Positions 22,420-33,359 are shown, counted from the first letter of the stretch. The stretch: 64,000 bases of DNA from Cymbomonas tetramitiformis (GCA_001247695.2 LGRX02034272.1:1-64000), one strand, 5' to 3'. Numbers and translations: made by a program. The notes: generated from the sequence alone by a model not told the origin.

Positions 22420-25400
22420 TTCAGTCTATACGCCACTGGTGCCCCTCTGTCTGCCTCAGGCATCTCCGCCTGCAGATCGCTGTAAAAGCGTTCCGTAACT
22501 GCAACTGGACCATGCCACCGCTTGCTCAGCTTGCGGCACAAGGCTCTGTCCATCAACTTCTCTGTGAGATGTTTAGCCTCAATCCAGACCAAGTCACCTA
22601 CCGCATACTCCCGCTGCGTGTGTCGCTGATCAAAAGCGTCCCGCTGCCTGCGTTGTGCTAGCTCAAGTTTGCTGTGTGCGTCCCGCAACTGCGACGAAAA
22701 TCTCGACGCCCATTCATGTGCAGTCCCTACCCCTCCTTTTCGTCGCCCGCTGTGCAACTGAGCGGCCTCCAAGAAGATGTCAAGCTGCGACATGGGCGAC
22801 ACACCACAACATAATTCAAATGGGGTGAAGCCTGTAACATCATTACGCGAATCGTTGATTGCGAACTCTACGTTTGTAGCGTATAAGTCCCAGGACTCTG
22901 GATTGTCTTCCACAAACGATCTCAACATGTCCTCCACCACCCTGTTAGTGTGCTCTGCTTGACCATCAGAGCGAGGGTTGTAGGGCGTAGTCATCGCCAC
23001 CTTCACATCCATCAATCTCATCAACTCCTTCCAGAAGGTATCCTGGAAGCGTGGATCACGGTCACTGACTATTTTCATCGGAGCTCCATGTTGTCTCCAC
23101 ACCGTGTCAAAGTAGATACGGGCCACTGTAGCAGCAGAGCTGTCCCCAAAATTCATAGGAACCACATGTACCATTTTAGACAGTTTGCATGTAAATGCTA
23201 CAAATGCGTCATTGCCTTGCTCAGTTAAAGGTAGGCCTGTGACGAAATCCACTCCCACATCCTGCCATACCCGAGTTGGAATAGAATGCGGGTTCAGCAA
23301 TCCATCTGGGAAAGATGATCTGGGCTTCACCGCCTGACAAACTGAACAGGAGGCAACCCATTCTCCCACATCTTGGTGTGCATTCCTCCACCAGAACCTT
23401 CGCAGAACACGCTCCAGCGTTTTATCTCGGCCAGTATGGCCAGCTGTCGCTGACTCATGCGCTTCGCGCATAATAATCTCTCTCAGCGGAGAGTCCTCTC
23501 CCAGCACCAACTGAAATCTTCCCGATGCAGTTCTCCACAGTACCTCACCCACCAGACAGAATTCTTTGGTGCGGCTGTGAGGAGCACACTTTACCTTAGT
23601 GCGTAGCTCATTGAGAGGTCCATCTCTAGTATATTCGGACTTCAAGGCCTCTAAGAAAGCAGCATCAGACGCTCCTTCCTGAGAGTCACGCAACTTGGCT
23701 GCTTTGCCTGCGTGTATTATAGGTACTCGTCCTCTTGGTTGACGTACTCTTTGTACCCGCTGCTTCGATGGAGGCGCATACACCACCAGCATAGGCTGCT
23801 GTAAATCCACTAGTTTCCCATTGGAACCTTCCATCAATTGCACTGGTTCACCTTGCGCATCATGCGTGGGAATCACCTCCTCAATACGCATTCCTGCTCG
23901 CCTGAACAGGGATCTCCACTGCGGCATTCTGGACTGAATATCAGGCAGTAGAAACACCGCAGAAGTGTTCTCGGGGTCACATCGCCACTCCTGCACGTAT
24001 TTACGCAGCAAGGCCTCCACTGTCAAGTGTTTGTCTGAGAACGAGGGTTCGCACCACACATGTAACCCTCTCCACTTCTCCTGTAAGCAGTTGTGCCAGA
24101 ACCGCTTGACACGCCGATTGTTGCCATGCTCATCGCAGCAGGCGTCGACGTCAAAGTTGCCATATTTAGCCTGGATACGGTAAAATACCTCCTGCCGCAC
24201 ACGCATGCCGTGCCAGCCAACTGCCTGGAATCGTACAGACTTCCTTGGCTGCCTCTGTGATGGCAGTGGAGCTTCTGCAGACTGTTCCTGCGCTTCCGAG
24301 CACTGGTCTTCCTTCACGTCCCCTTTCAGGGCGGGAGGCACAGAACGCCTGTCCTGCGGGTCACCCTGCTTGGACACTTTGGTGTTCACTTCGCCTCGTT
24401 CTGAGGTGGCATCCCGCAAAGGAGTTTCTACATCCTCCTTCGCTCGCAACACTTGGGAGCGGGAACTCCTCCTCAATGTGCGTTCCAGTTCACCCGACTT
24501 CTGCTGAGTCGTCTGAGTGTCCTCGGTGCGACTGCTCACCTTCGCGACTTTATCTGATACCCCCTTCACTTTAGAAGTGATGCGCTTGTCCAGCGTCTTG
24601 GGTTTCAGATACTTTCCCCGACTTTTAAAGGCCAGGGTAGCCTCCATAGCTTTCTCCGCTATCTGCAAAGTGTCCACCGCGTGAAGATAGGCCTGCTGCT
24701 CTGCATGCCATGCAGGATAGCTCTTCGAGGGCCCCTCTTCGAAGATGTGGGAGGTGTCCATCGCAGCGAGCGAAGTCTTGGGCAAATCGGATTTGTCGTC
24801 CAGTACCCCCGCCTCCTTCAACCCCTCTTGTGGCGACTTGGCCACATAGTCAGGTCGGCGAGACAAGGCGTGAGGTACCAGCAATAGAGCCCCCTTCACA
24901 TATTCCATACGGGGAACACCCACCTCCACCAAGTCCATGTACCATCTCGCCTGTCGCCGAGATAGCTCATGCCCCGGCTCCATTAACCACTCTAATGGGC
25001 GGTGATCACCTTGAAGCTTGAACTCCGTAAAAATCAAATAATGTCTCCACGTCACTGTACAGCAATGATGTAGAGCACCCAGTTCTCGCTCTCCGGTATG
25101 GTAATTCTGCTCTGCCGCTGAAAATTGTCGGCTCTCATATGCAATCACCTTCAGGCCATTCCCACAGTCTTGCATAAGGACCCCGCCCAGCGCCACTCCG
25201 CCGGCGTCCGTCTGCACCAGAAAAGGAGCAGATCCATCAGCTGCCGCCTTCATATTTGGCAATGCCAGAATAGGCGCCTTAACCAGAGCAGCTTTCAACT
25301 CCTCAAAGGCCCACTGCTGCTCCGGTCCCCATGTCCAGGGTACATCCGTCTTGGTCAGCTTGGTCAAGGGCTGCGCTATCTCAGAGAAGCAGTGGATGAG

Positions 25401-26687
25401 ACGCCTATAATATCCCGCCAGTCCCAAGAACTGCCGCACGTGGGTAACATTCTCCAGCGCAGGCCAATCGCGCACTGCCGCCACCTTATCATGTTGAGGT
25501 TGGCGTTCTTCCTTCGACAGAGTGTGACCAAGAAACTTGATAGAAGACTTCAACATTTGCGCATTAGACTTCTTCAAGTATACACCCTTCTCGCGGCATG
25601 TTAACAGGAATGTACGTACCGCGGAGTAGTGCTCCTCTACGGTCCCACTGGTGTAAACACACACATCGTCAATGAAAATTCTGACGAAGGGTAAATGTCC
25701 CAACGCTCGCTGCATTCGCCGTTGATATTGTGACGGTGAGTTCTGCAAGCCTTGAGGCATTACCAACCACTCATAGGCTCCCATCTGAGTAGTAAATGCT
25801 ATCTTCTCCACGTCCTCAGGTGCCATAGGTACTTGCCAGAACCCGTCTACAGCGTCGAAGGTGGAGAAATGGGTAGCTCCCTGCATCTCGTCAAACATCA
25901 TTTGAATATCAGGTAGAGGATACCGGTCTCGAATTGTTTGTGAATTCAGTTGCCTGAAATCACACACCAGCCTAAGGACATGGGGCTGTCCTGGCTTGGG
26001 TACCATTAAACAAGGAGCCGCATACGGACTCGATGATGGTCGTATATATCCTTTCTCCACCAGTTGTTCAATGCGTTCTCGTAGTTGACGCAACTCCTCC
26101 ACAGACATCTTGTAAGGTCTTCTACACGGAGGTCCTCCTTCTCTGTCCGGCTTGAGATTAATCTTCGCCTGATCTTCGTCAGCGTGCCGAAGGTTTTCCA
26201 ATCCAGAGGGTAAAGAGTCCCGCAGCTCCTGCTCAAACTCGTCGAAGAGGTCCTTGAACTTCTTCTTCCACGCTGCAGTGGCATCCGCATCTTGCGAGTC
26301 CTGCTGCGACACAGGGTTCTTCTTCGGTTTATCGTTGGCGCCGGTAGGAATCTTCGAGATGTCCTCCTTCTCAACGGCCAAATCCTCAGCTTCCACCTTG
26401 AAAGCCGGCTCTCCGGTGGTGGTCCTCGCAGCCATCATCAACCACGCGGGCATTGAAGAAGCGTCTCCCGCGAGTCTTCGCGTTTCCGCGGCCACTAGAT
26501 GTTTCTTCAACTGCACCGCAGTGAGGAACACCTCGTCAATCAGCCCCGCACAATCCACATCTCCTCGCCGCTTCCCCTTCCTTCCTCCAGGGGCAGCACT
26601 GATTCCAGGATTACACCCGGAAATGGTAACCCTCTCTGCACCGCCTCCTTTCCTTTTGTTAGAAAAGGACACTGAACCATTGCCATC
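22371..26687 (-). CDS. pol: Pol polyprotein: RT, RNase H, Dam-like domain, integrase
   Basis: About 1,438 codons directly after, and in frame with, the TAA that ends the protease frame; there is no ATG at the start. Numbering from the GTG at 26,672: RT about 180-400 (DFRQLNSQ, FIDD at about 333-336), RNase H about 480-605 (Asp489 in TDAGG, Glu528/530, Asp556 in GDHRPLEW), and a Lys/Ser/Glu-rich linker 605-815. A Dam-like domain spans about 818-985 (FDVDACCDEHGN, then WCEPSFSD where NPPY/F is usual). Integrase zinc finger: His1072, His1079, Cys1109, Cys1112. Integrase core: Asp1142, Asp1204, Glu1240, a DD35E spacing. The frame ends with TGA where one base appears to be missing relative to the continuing PPHWRVHDVF frame. 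All RT, RNase H and integrase catalytic residues are intact. Confidence 0.95.
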   Translation of the reverse strand, partial: DGNGSVSFSNKRKGGGAERVTISGCNPGISAAPGGRKGKRRGDVDCAGLIDEVFLTAVQLKKHLVAAETRRLAGDASSMPAWLMMAARTTTGEPAFKVEAEDLAVEKEDISKIPTGANDKPKKNPVSQQDSQDADATAAWKKKFKDLFDEFEQELRDSLPSGLENLRHADEDQAKINLKPDREGGPPCRRPYKMSVEELRQLRERIEQLVEKGYIRPSSSPYAAPCLMVPKPGQPHVLRLVCDFRQLNSQTIRDRYPLPDIQMMFDEMQGATHFSTFDAVDGFWQVPMAPEDVEKIAFTTQMGAYEWLVMPQGLQNSPSQYQRRMQRALGHLPFVRIFIDDVCVYTSGTVEEHYSAVRTFLLTCREKGVYLKKSNAQMLKSSIKFLGHTLSKEERQPQHDKVAAVRDWPALENVTHVRQFLGLAGYYRRLIHCFSEIAQPLTKLTKTDVPWTWGPEQQWAFEELKAALVKAPILALPNMKAAADGSAPFLVQTDAGGVALGGVLMQDCGNGLKVIAYESRQFSAAEQNYHTGERELGALHHCCTVTWRHYLIFTEFKLQGDHRPLEWLMEPGHELSRRQARWYMDLVEVGVPRMEYVKGALLLVPHALSRRPDYVAKSPQEGLKEAGVLDDKSDLPKTSLAAMDTSHIFEEGPSKSYPAWHAEQQAYLHAVDTLQIAEKAMEATLAFKSRGKYLKPKTLDKRITSKVKGVSDKVAKVSSRTEDTQTTQQKSGELERTLRRSSRSQVLRAKEDVETPLRDATSERGEVNTKVSKQGDPQDRRSVPPALKGDVKEDQCSEAQEQSAEAPLPSQRQPRKSVRFQAVGWHGMRVRQEVFYRIQAKYGNFDVDACCDEHGNNRRVKRFWHNCLQEKWRGLHVWCEPSFSDKHLTVEALLRKYVQEWRCDPENTSAVFLLPDIQSRMPQWRSLFRRAGMRIEEVIPTHDAQGEPVQLMEGSNGKLVDLQQPMLVVYAPPSKQRVQRVRQPRGRVPIIHAGKAAKLRDSQEGASDAAFLEALKSEYTRDGPLNELRTKVKCAPHSRTKEFCLVGEVLWRTASGRFQLVLGEDSPLREIIMREAHESATAGHTGRDKTLERVLRRFWWRNAHQDVGEWVASCSVCQAVKPRSSFPDGLLNPHSIPTRVWQDVGVDFVTGLPLTEQGNDAFVAFTCKLSKMVHVVPMNFGDSSAATVARIYFDTVWRQHGAPMKIVSDRDPRFQDTFWKELMRLMDVKVAMTTPYNPRSDGQAEHTNRVVEDMLRSFVEDNPESWDLYATNVEFAINDSRNDVTGFTPFELCCGVSPMSQLDIFLEAAQLHSGRRKGGVGTAHEWASRFSSQLRDAHSKLELAQRRQRDAFDQRHTQREYAVGDLVWIEAKHLTEKLMDRALCRKLSKRWHGPVAVTERFYSDLQAEMPEADRGAPVAYRLKCPHIGEYMTCSRSTD

Positions 26688-28462
26688 TTAGTCCAGCGTA
26701 ATGGGAGATAAGCTGCGTAGCCACTTCCCTCCCAACACCATGTCCACGGCGATGCCCAGGGGTAGCACCCGCATAGCCATAGATTGCTCAGTATAGGTCC
26801 ATGTCGTGATCCTGGCAGTGAACTTAGAATAAGCCACATGACCAGTCGTCTTGACTGAGCCATCCGCCAGAGTCACACGCATAGCGGGTCCACTTCGCGT
26901 AGTCAACTTACAGCGTCTGGCGCAGTCTTCAGATACGAATATATCTGAAGCTCCAGAATCCACCAGCACCTTGACACGATGTTCCTTCAAGTACGCGAAG
27001 AATACCAGAAGTAGGGGTCCATCTGGATCTTGTGCAGAAGCTAAGTATTCAGTGGATCCCCAGCGTACACTACCATCGCTGCACACCCGCTCACATTTAA
27101 GTGGGTCATCATCATCTTCCTCATTATCATCCAATGGGTAGCTCCCTCCAAGGTCATCATCATCCAGAGGGTGACTATCCAACACGGACAGTTGCGCGTC
27201 CACGGTGGTTGAAGGTGATACATGAGTAGTAGTTGCAGCGTCGTTGTGGTCCGCAACCGATTTCAAGTCTTGATCTTCCGCTGCCATCATTTGCTGCGTG
27301 AAGTTTAGGTCGTTATCGGAAGTGGACATCTGTTCATCCGCTGGTGCATGCGTATTAATCGGAGATTCTGAAACCTCCGGTACCGACAATGGAGGGGTTG
27401 TAGCACCTACCGGCCCTCCAGAATCATCGCCTTCAGATGGAGTATCACCTGAATTAATCGGTACCTCAGGCATATCCTCCGCGAACATCTCTTGATAAAC
27501 TGCGGCTGGGTCTGCTTCTTGCTGAATCTCTCGAAATCGGTGTACTCGATATAAACTACACCACGCATCAGGAATTCCAGGGATGTCCCCCCCAGATCCT
27601 GGTATCCTGCCCGTATCAGATATCGCCGCTGATGGGCGTGCCACAGGAGATTGCAAGGATTCTAGCACCAGTAGAGTTCCAGAATCGTCACGCACAGAGA
27701 TGGGCTTATATCTTTTCCTCACACGCTTCCACCCCTCCAACTCCCACTGTCTGCTGCCTCTTGGAGTGGAGGTCTCCTGAGACATAGCGTGTAGTTGCTC
27801 TTCCATAGACAACTCTTCCCAAGCGTACCTTAAAAGGGTAGCTAGAGGCATCGCCAAATCCAGAGCAGTCAAACTCCGGCTGCGATGTAATTCACCAAAA
27901 TCCACCACACCTCGCTGAAGTAGGTTATCAACGTGTGATGTGATCATTGATTTCCTGGTACATACCGGTACCACACCCCCTGCAGCGTGATGTGCGAGAG
28001 GTAGGTCTGCCATTGTCCGCATCATATCCATATTGTTCCTTCTGTTTAGGAACCTAATTGGAATATTGCGTCGCCGCCGTCCATTAATAAGGTCCTTGTC
28101 CAGGTCCTTCTGTATGTCAGCAGCAGATACTTTCTGTCGCAGCTGTTTCCGAATCCGCTGCATCAGAACCTCCATCGAGGTCGACCTCCCCTTACTTCTC
28201 CACTGCCACGCGGGTAAACGCTGTGACTGTTCCGTCAAGAGGGGCGCGTACACATGATTGTACATCCATGTGCCCAACACTGCAAAGTGCCGAGGCATAG
28301 GATCACCTTCTTCAGGTGAAACTCTCAGCTTACTGCTGAAAGTCAGTGGCGAGCTTGTCGCCACCGAGAAGGGTGATTCATCACCCTTCCTCCTCAGAGA
28401 TAGTGATTTCCTCGGAGTTGCACAACTCCGCACCAATAACCGCCAGCTGCTCGGAGCACCCT
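26688..28462 (-). CDS. Aspartic protease with long N-terminal region
   Basis: A frame of about 590 codons, open from about 28,462. It overlaps the in-frame extension of gag by about 90 bases in a different frame, and it has no ATG near its start (the first Met codon is about 55 codons in). The retropepsin-like domain is C-terminal: VLVDSGASDIFVS (active-site Asp, residues about 491-503 counting from 28,436) and LGGKWL near 568-573. The upstream 480 residues are unusual: a basic/hydrophobic part resembling no gag or pol domain I know, then an acidic Asp-rich stretch (about 425-447). The frame ends ITLD-TAA and the next codons are pol in the same frame. It probably needs recoding from gag and readthrough into pol; that is inference. 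Confidence 0.85.
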
Positions 28463-28530
28463 ACCAAGGCCGCCAAGGATTCCACGGCCTCTCCATCCAT
28501 CTCTACCAAGCTCTCGATCTCCGCCTTTAA

Positions 28531-30705
28531 CTAGACAGGTGCCCACTCAGTGTCCTCATTGCGCGACAACGCCCAGAACAACGCCGCCACTTGTTCTCGG
28601 TTTCTAGCTAAACGAGGGGGTGCGTTTGCCTTCCACGCAGCCAACTTCACCGCGTCCGTACAGTCTCGCACCAGATGGTCGGGACTTTGACACGCGTAGC
28701 AGTTTCTCACTCGCTTCGGATAGGTCAGGGTTGTTGTCGAGGCCGGGGGCGATGGTCGAACAGAGGTCGGCGCTGCGGCGAGCTCAGCGTGCGTGGCCGC
28801 CATCAATCGAGGGGGCTCCCGAGAGCGGCTTCGGAAAAAGGACCTGGAGGGTGACGGAGATGTAGAAGGGGAATTCCATGAGCGGCCAGTTCGTTCTCCA
28901 CTCCTGTTGGATTGAGCCTGAGCCGCCTTCTTCTCTTTGCGCGACTCGATGTTTTTGGCAATCTCCAGCACTTTTAAGATCGCCTGAGTAACATCTCGGG
29001 GCGTCGCCTCCTCCTTCATCCTCTCTTCCCACACATGCGGCTCGGAGAGGTCCAGTTTGATTCTTCGCAACTCTTCGCCCACCTTGTCAGTGTACGTGAG
29101 TCCCCTCCAGAATATGTATGAGAACTCCGACTCAGAGACTTGTACGCACCCTTGAACGACCTTCGCCATGAAGTTCACTGTCTTGTGGCGATTGGTCAGA
29201 CGCGAGTGGTAGGCGTCAGCGGACTCATCTTTCTTCTGACCAATCTGTAGGTTGTCTCGAAGAGTTTGCAGCTCCGCCACCGGAAGGGTGCTCACAGCCA
29301 GATCCCCCAGAAATATGTCGGGGTCGCTGTACCGGAGACGCCAAGCTTCTGATGTTCCGGAACCACCACCAGCTCTCTCCATGTACTCCTTCTGTTCCGT
29401 TCCCAACGCAGTCTCGGTCACTGTCCAGAGCACCTCTGCGATCGAAGATTGACGCCCCTCTCCCGCATAGCAACTCGCCTGAGAGAACGCCCTTAGTACC
29501 ACCTTCTCGTTGAGGAGCTTGTGCAGATTCCTCGCAAAGGTTTCCAACTCAGTAATGGCCTTCTCTTTACTCAGCTTTTCCGCGGAAGGGAAGCGGGTCA
29601 GCTTTTCAACGAGGCGGTCAATGTTGCTCTGCACCTTGCTCTCCAGATAAGCCGCCTTATCGCCAGGGTCGTGTTCTCCTTGTCCAGGAGGGCGTGGGTT
29701 AAAGACCTGAGCGTGTGGAGAAAGGCCTGGACGAGCGTGAGGATGTGGCGCAACCGGTCCTGCGAAATAGGGACTCCGGTGTTGCGGCGCATGCAGTCCT
29801 GAATGAAGGGAATGTCCATGACCTCCTGCAGAAGATCCCGCTGCAGCCGCGCTGATCTGCGGAATCCCAGAATGAACAGCCACACCGGGAGTAAGTCCGA
29901 CACAGGGCGTCCCAGGTTGCACAGCAATGCCAGAAGGATGTCCGACAGGAGGCACCCCAGATTGAACAGCGAGGCCGGGGGGGACTCCAATGTTTGATAG
30001 CCCAGGTGGAGCAGCAAGGGCAGGAGGGACTCCAGCAGGTTGTACTCCAGATGGTACCGATGAGTCTCCTGCGTGTGGTATTACTGCCGATGAGGTCGTC
30101 GAAGTGTTCGCAGTAGCCACCGGAATACGCGTTACCATCGGGTCATTAAATATAGGCGTATTGGTCAGAGCCACTGATAATGATGGCGCCCTGACCATTG
30201 ATGAGGAAGGCGCGGCCGAAGAGGATGGAGGCGTCGCAGGAGCTTCCAAGGCCGGAAGGTTCCTCTCTCTCCGGCACTCGTCTACGTACCATTGACTTCG
30301 CTGCACCTCGAACCAGGCTGCCAGGCAATCTCGATCCAGCATGGAGATCTGCTCTTCAAGGGGCCAGTCTGGGATTTCCATCCAGCTTGGTGACATCACC
30401 CCCCTTCCTCCAGGACTGCGGTGATACTCGCGTAACACCGTGTCCACCGCGTTCTTGTTCACCATCATAACATAAGTGGGGACAGCGGGGGATAGGAGTA
30501 AGGCGGGGGAACCAGTTATCAACCCTCCAGCGGAGATGTACTCGGTGAGGGGCATACCGATCAACGTCAGGGCCTTGTAGAAGAGGTTATCGCCGAAGGG
30601 CCCCGTGGCTGCCAATCCAGTGGCCGTGGGCATGTCAAACTGGAATTCAGAATATCCAGGCGGCGTAGGCGTCCACAAGCTCAACCCATCCGCAGTGACC
30701 AGCAT
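28531..30705 (-). CDS. gag: Gag with CCHC zinc knuckle
   Basis: 724 codons from an ATG at 30,705, overlapping the end of the upstream frame by 25 bases. Residues 1-150 are an unassigned N-terminal domain. Then comes a Pro/Gly/Val-rich low-complexity region with near-repeats (GVPPGLAVQSGVPPVG). A helical gag capsid-like domain spans about 340-600. A single zinc knuckle, CYACQSPDHLVRDC (CX2CX4HX4C), lies near the C-terminus. The frame ends in TAG followed in frame by 49 sense codons to TGA, and the protease frame overlaps that stretch. This layout suggests readthrough and/or frameshift expression. Confidence 0.9.
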   Translation of the reverse strand: MLVTADGLSLWTPTPPGYSEFQFDMPTATGLAATGPFGDNLFYKALTLIGMPLTEYISAGGLITGSPALLLSPAVPTYVMMVNKNAVDTVLREYHRSPGGRGVMSPSWMEIPDWPLEEQISMLDRDCLAAWFEVQRSQWYVDECRRERNLPALEAPATPPSSSAAPSSSMVRAPSLSVALTNTPIFNDPMVTRIPVATANTSTTSSAVIPHAGDSSVPSGVQPAGVPPALAAPPGLSNIGVPPGLAVQSGVPPVGHPSGIAVQPGTPCVGLTPGVAVHSGIPQISAAAAGSSAGGHGHSLHSGLHAPQHRSPYFAGPVAPHPHARPGLSPHAQVFNPRPPGQGEHDPGDKAAYLESKVQSNIDRLVEKLTRFPSAEKLSKEKAITELETFARNLHKLLNEKVVLRAFSQASCYAGEGRQSSIAEVLWTVTETALGTEQKEYMERAGGGSGTSEAWRLRYSDPDIFLGDLAVSTLPVAELQTLRDNLQIGQKKDESADAYHSRLTNRHKTVNFMAKVVQGCVQVSESEFSYIFWRGLTYTDKVGEELRRIKLDLSEPHVWEERMKEEATPRDVTQAILKVLEIAKNIESRKEKKAAQAQSNRSGERTGRSWNSPSTSPSPSRSFFRSRSREPPRLMAATHAELAAAPTSVRPSPPASTTTLTYPKRVRNCYACQSPDHLVRDCTDAVKLAAWKANAPPRLARNREQVAALFWALSRNEDTEWAPV

Positions 30706-33302
30706 CGCTCTTCCTCGGTGCGATCCACTATATCCGCCAGGAGGATAGTGTGGGGGTCCAGAAGGAGGTCGACGAGGAGGTTCAGATTGATCTTCATCAT
30801 CTTCTCCTTCTTCTGCGCCACCGTCTGGGGGAACGCCACTGGGACCTCCGCCCTCCGCTGATCTCCTAGGTGGTGAGTGGTCACTCCCATCCCGCCAGTT
30901 GACTTACGGGGCGCCCCATCGTACGCCTTTTTGCGATCCACTGCCTTCCACTTCTCTTTCGAGATTCGCCGCCAGTGTTCCTCCTCGGTCCCAATGCTGT
31001 CATTCGCCACCGCTGGAGAAGAATCACTTCCATCAATGACGATGGTGTCGAGGGAAGACTGCCGCATCCTGGCCAGTTGTCGACATGCTACACCTGATTG
31101 TGGGTCAGGATGTACAGGGTCAATACTCTCTCGCAGTTATCGAAGCTCCTCCACCGACATCTGGTAAGGTTTTCTACTAGGAGGAGGCTCTGCATGGTTG
31201 TCCATCTCGAACGAGACCTTGGCCACATATCCTTCCGCCCGCTGCGTCCCCGATTTAGGGTTAGTCGAGTCACACACCTGAGTCGAGGCTCCCACTATCT
31301 CAGTTACCACAGCCGAGTGATGCGACTCGCTTAGGAAACCCAGCTTGGTCGCCTCCTCCATCGTGAGTCCCTGAGGAGACTTGCTCATGGCATCCTTCAT
31401 CGGGGGGAACTCCACTGTTATGAAGCCCAGCTTGATCGCCTCCTCTATCGTGAGCCCCTCAGAGGACTTGCGCCTGGCCTCCTCAACTCGGGCGATCTGC
31501 GACAAGCGATCCTCAGGTGAGGGTGGTGGTTGCGACATCCGCGTCTCTCCTGGCGTCTGACCCAGAGATACTTCAGCAGAAGGTTCTCCACCAGCGTTTC
31601 TAGGCTGTAGCTGCTGCGTCTTTGCAACCACTGCGGGTAAGGATAAAGATGGCGAGCTCTGCGTCGCTCCTGGCGTCTGACCCATAGATACTTCAGCAGA
31701 AGTTTCTCCACCAGCGTCTTCAGATTGTAGCCGCTGCAACTTAGCAACCACTGCGTCGCTGATGGTCTGGGTAAGGTCCGCCACCCCCTGTGACCCAGCC
31801 ACACTGTGACCACTGCCCGAGCCCGAACCTGCGCGTTCCACCAGCCTGCGCTTTCTCGCCTTCGCATCTTTCCTTGCTCGGGATCTGTCTGATTCACCAG
31901 AAGAAGAACTCCCAGGTGAGTTTGAGTCGTGCCGGTATGGCAGATTATGTCGAGCCCAAGTATATGGCCCGGAGGAAATGCGTGTTCCAAGGTCTCTTAC
32001 CCTTCGGGCTGGCGGCTGACCGTCTTCACGACCTCGAGCGCATGACTCTTCGCTGTCGTTATCAGGATATTGCGTGGCGTTGATCACCACAGTGCGTCCC
32101 AACTTCCCTGTCTCGCCCTCTGACTCTGTCGCAGTCGGAGACGGAGGAGCACCATCAGATACAGGAGGTGAATCAGATACTGCGGAGACAGTCGAAGAGA
32201 CCATAAATACCCCTGATACATTGCTCGGTTCCGTAGAAGACTGCGTCAATGCGGATGTCGTTGCCTCGTGGGTATGCGTAGTCGCCATCGCCTGTGCGTT
32301 AATGCGCGCACCCGGCACCTTCGATATATCACCAGCATTTATGCGCATACCCGCAACGCCCATCTGTACATTGGTAGGCAAGTCTTCCACGACAGGGAGT
32401 TGACCAGCATCCACGGTACGCGCATTCTCCAGGATGTCTACACGCATAGCCTCCGTAGTGTGTGTCTCGTCGGCTGGGTTGCGCACTCCATCCAGTGTGC
32501 CCACACTCACACGCATAGTCGCCGCCTCGTCCACCACACGACTAGGCCCTGGCATAGGCGAGTGAGCCCATCCTGCGGACATAGGAATGGGAGCTCCATA
32601 CATTGGTCTGCTGCCAAGTTCCTGTGTGTACCCTATTGCCTGCTGGTACGGAGTAGGGTACTGCACGTTCCTGAAAGGGTAATGTCCCGTCCAGGTATGC
32701 AGAGGTAAAGGTGCTGCCATACTCATTGGCACAGCCGTTGGTGTAACAAACTGGAGTTGCTGTACTGACTGATCTGCTGCCTGTGGGTACCCCTGCAGTG
32801 TTGGCCCCTGATATACTCCATTCTGTACTGTAGGGAATGAATACGCTGCGGATGTGGGAGCCATTCCATACATTGGAGAATAAGCTGCAGCTGGGTGTGA
32901 ATACTGAGCTGCTGCTACTTGGGGTATGTGCTGCAGTCCGGTGTAGGTTCCCGGTACTCCTGTCACTGCTGTCGAAGTTGGAGGGGGAGGATATTGCACA
33001 CCCTGCGCGTGTGTGTACTGTACTGCTGCTGACGGTTGTGCATACCCTGGCGTGTCAGCAGCTGCAGGCGAGACTTGGTATTGTACGGGCCCTCCCTGCA
33101 CGTATGTGTGCTGTACTGCTGCTGACGAACCGACGGCTGAGGTGTACTGCTGCCCGGGTTGCATATAATAGTGTGATCCTGAGGGCGCACCATAACCTAG
33201 ATAGGGTATCTCAGCATTAGCTTGATAATCGGGATTAGTCTGTGGTGTGCCCCTGAATATTCCACCCGACGTCTTATACGTGTATACGTCTGTGCCACTC
33301 AT
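30681..33302 (-). CDS. Extra 5' ORF: prion-like, Tyr/Gln/Pro-rich protein with RT-derived tail
   Basis: ATG at 33,302, 721 codons to an in-frame TAA at 31,134-31,136, then 150 further sense codons to TGA at 30,681. The first 250 residues are Tyr/Gln/Ala/Pro/Gly-rich with repeated AAVQYTHAQG-like units, resembling prion-like domains. The middle is Ser/Thr/Glu-rich. Near the C-terminus are two diverged repeats, VVAKxQxLQ..AGGEpSAEVS and EGLTIEEAIKLGF/QGLTMEEATKLGF. The tail EPPPSRKPYQMSVEELR matches the N-terminal edge of this element's own RT (PPCRRPYKMSVEELRQLRERI), with TAA in place of the next Gln codon. No enzymatic domain. It may be an accessory structural or RNA-binding protein; function unknown. 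Confidence 0.75.
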
Positions 33303-33359
33303 AGCCAGAGTCCAGATGTATATACAACGTCAACTATCCACAGAACAGTCCACCCAGTA

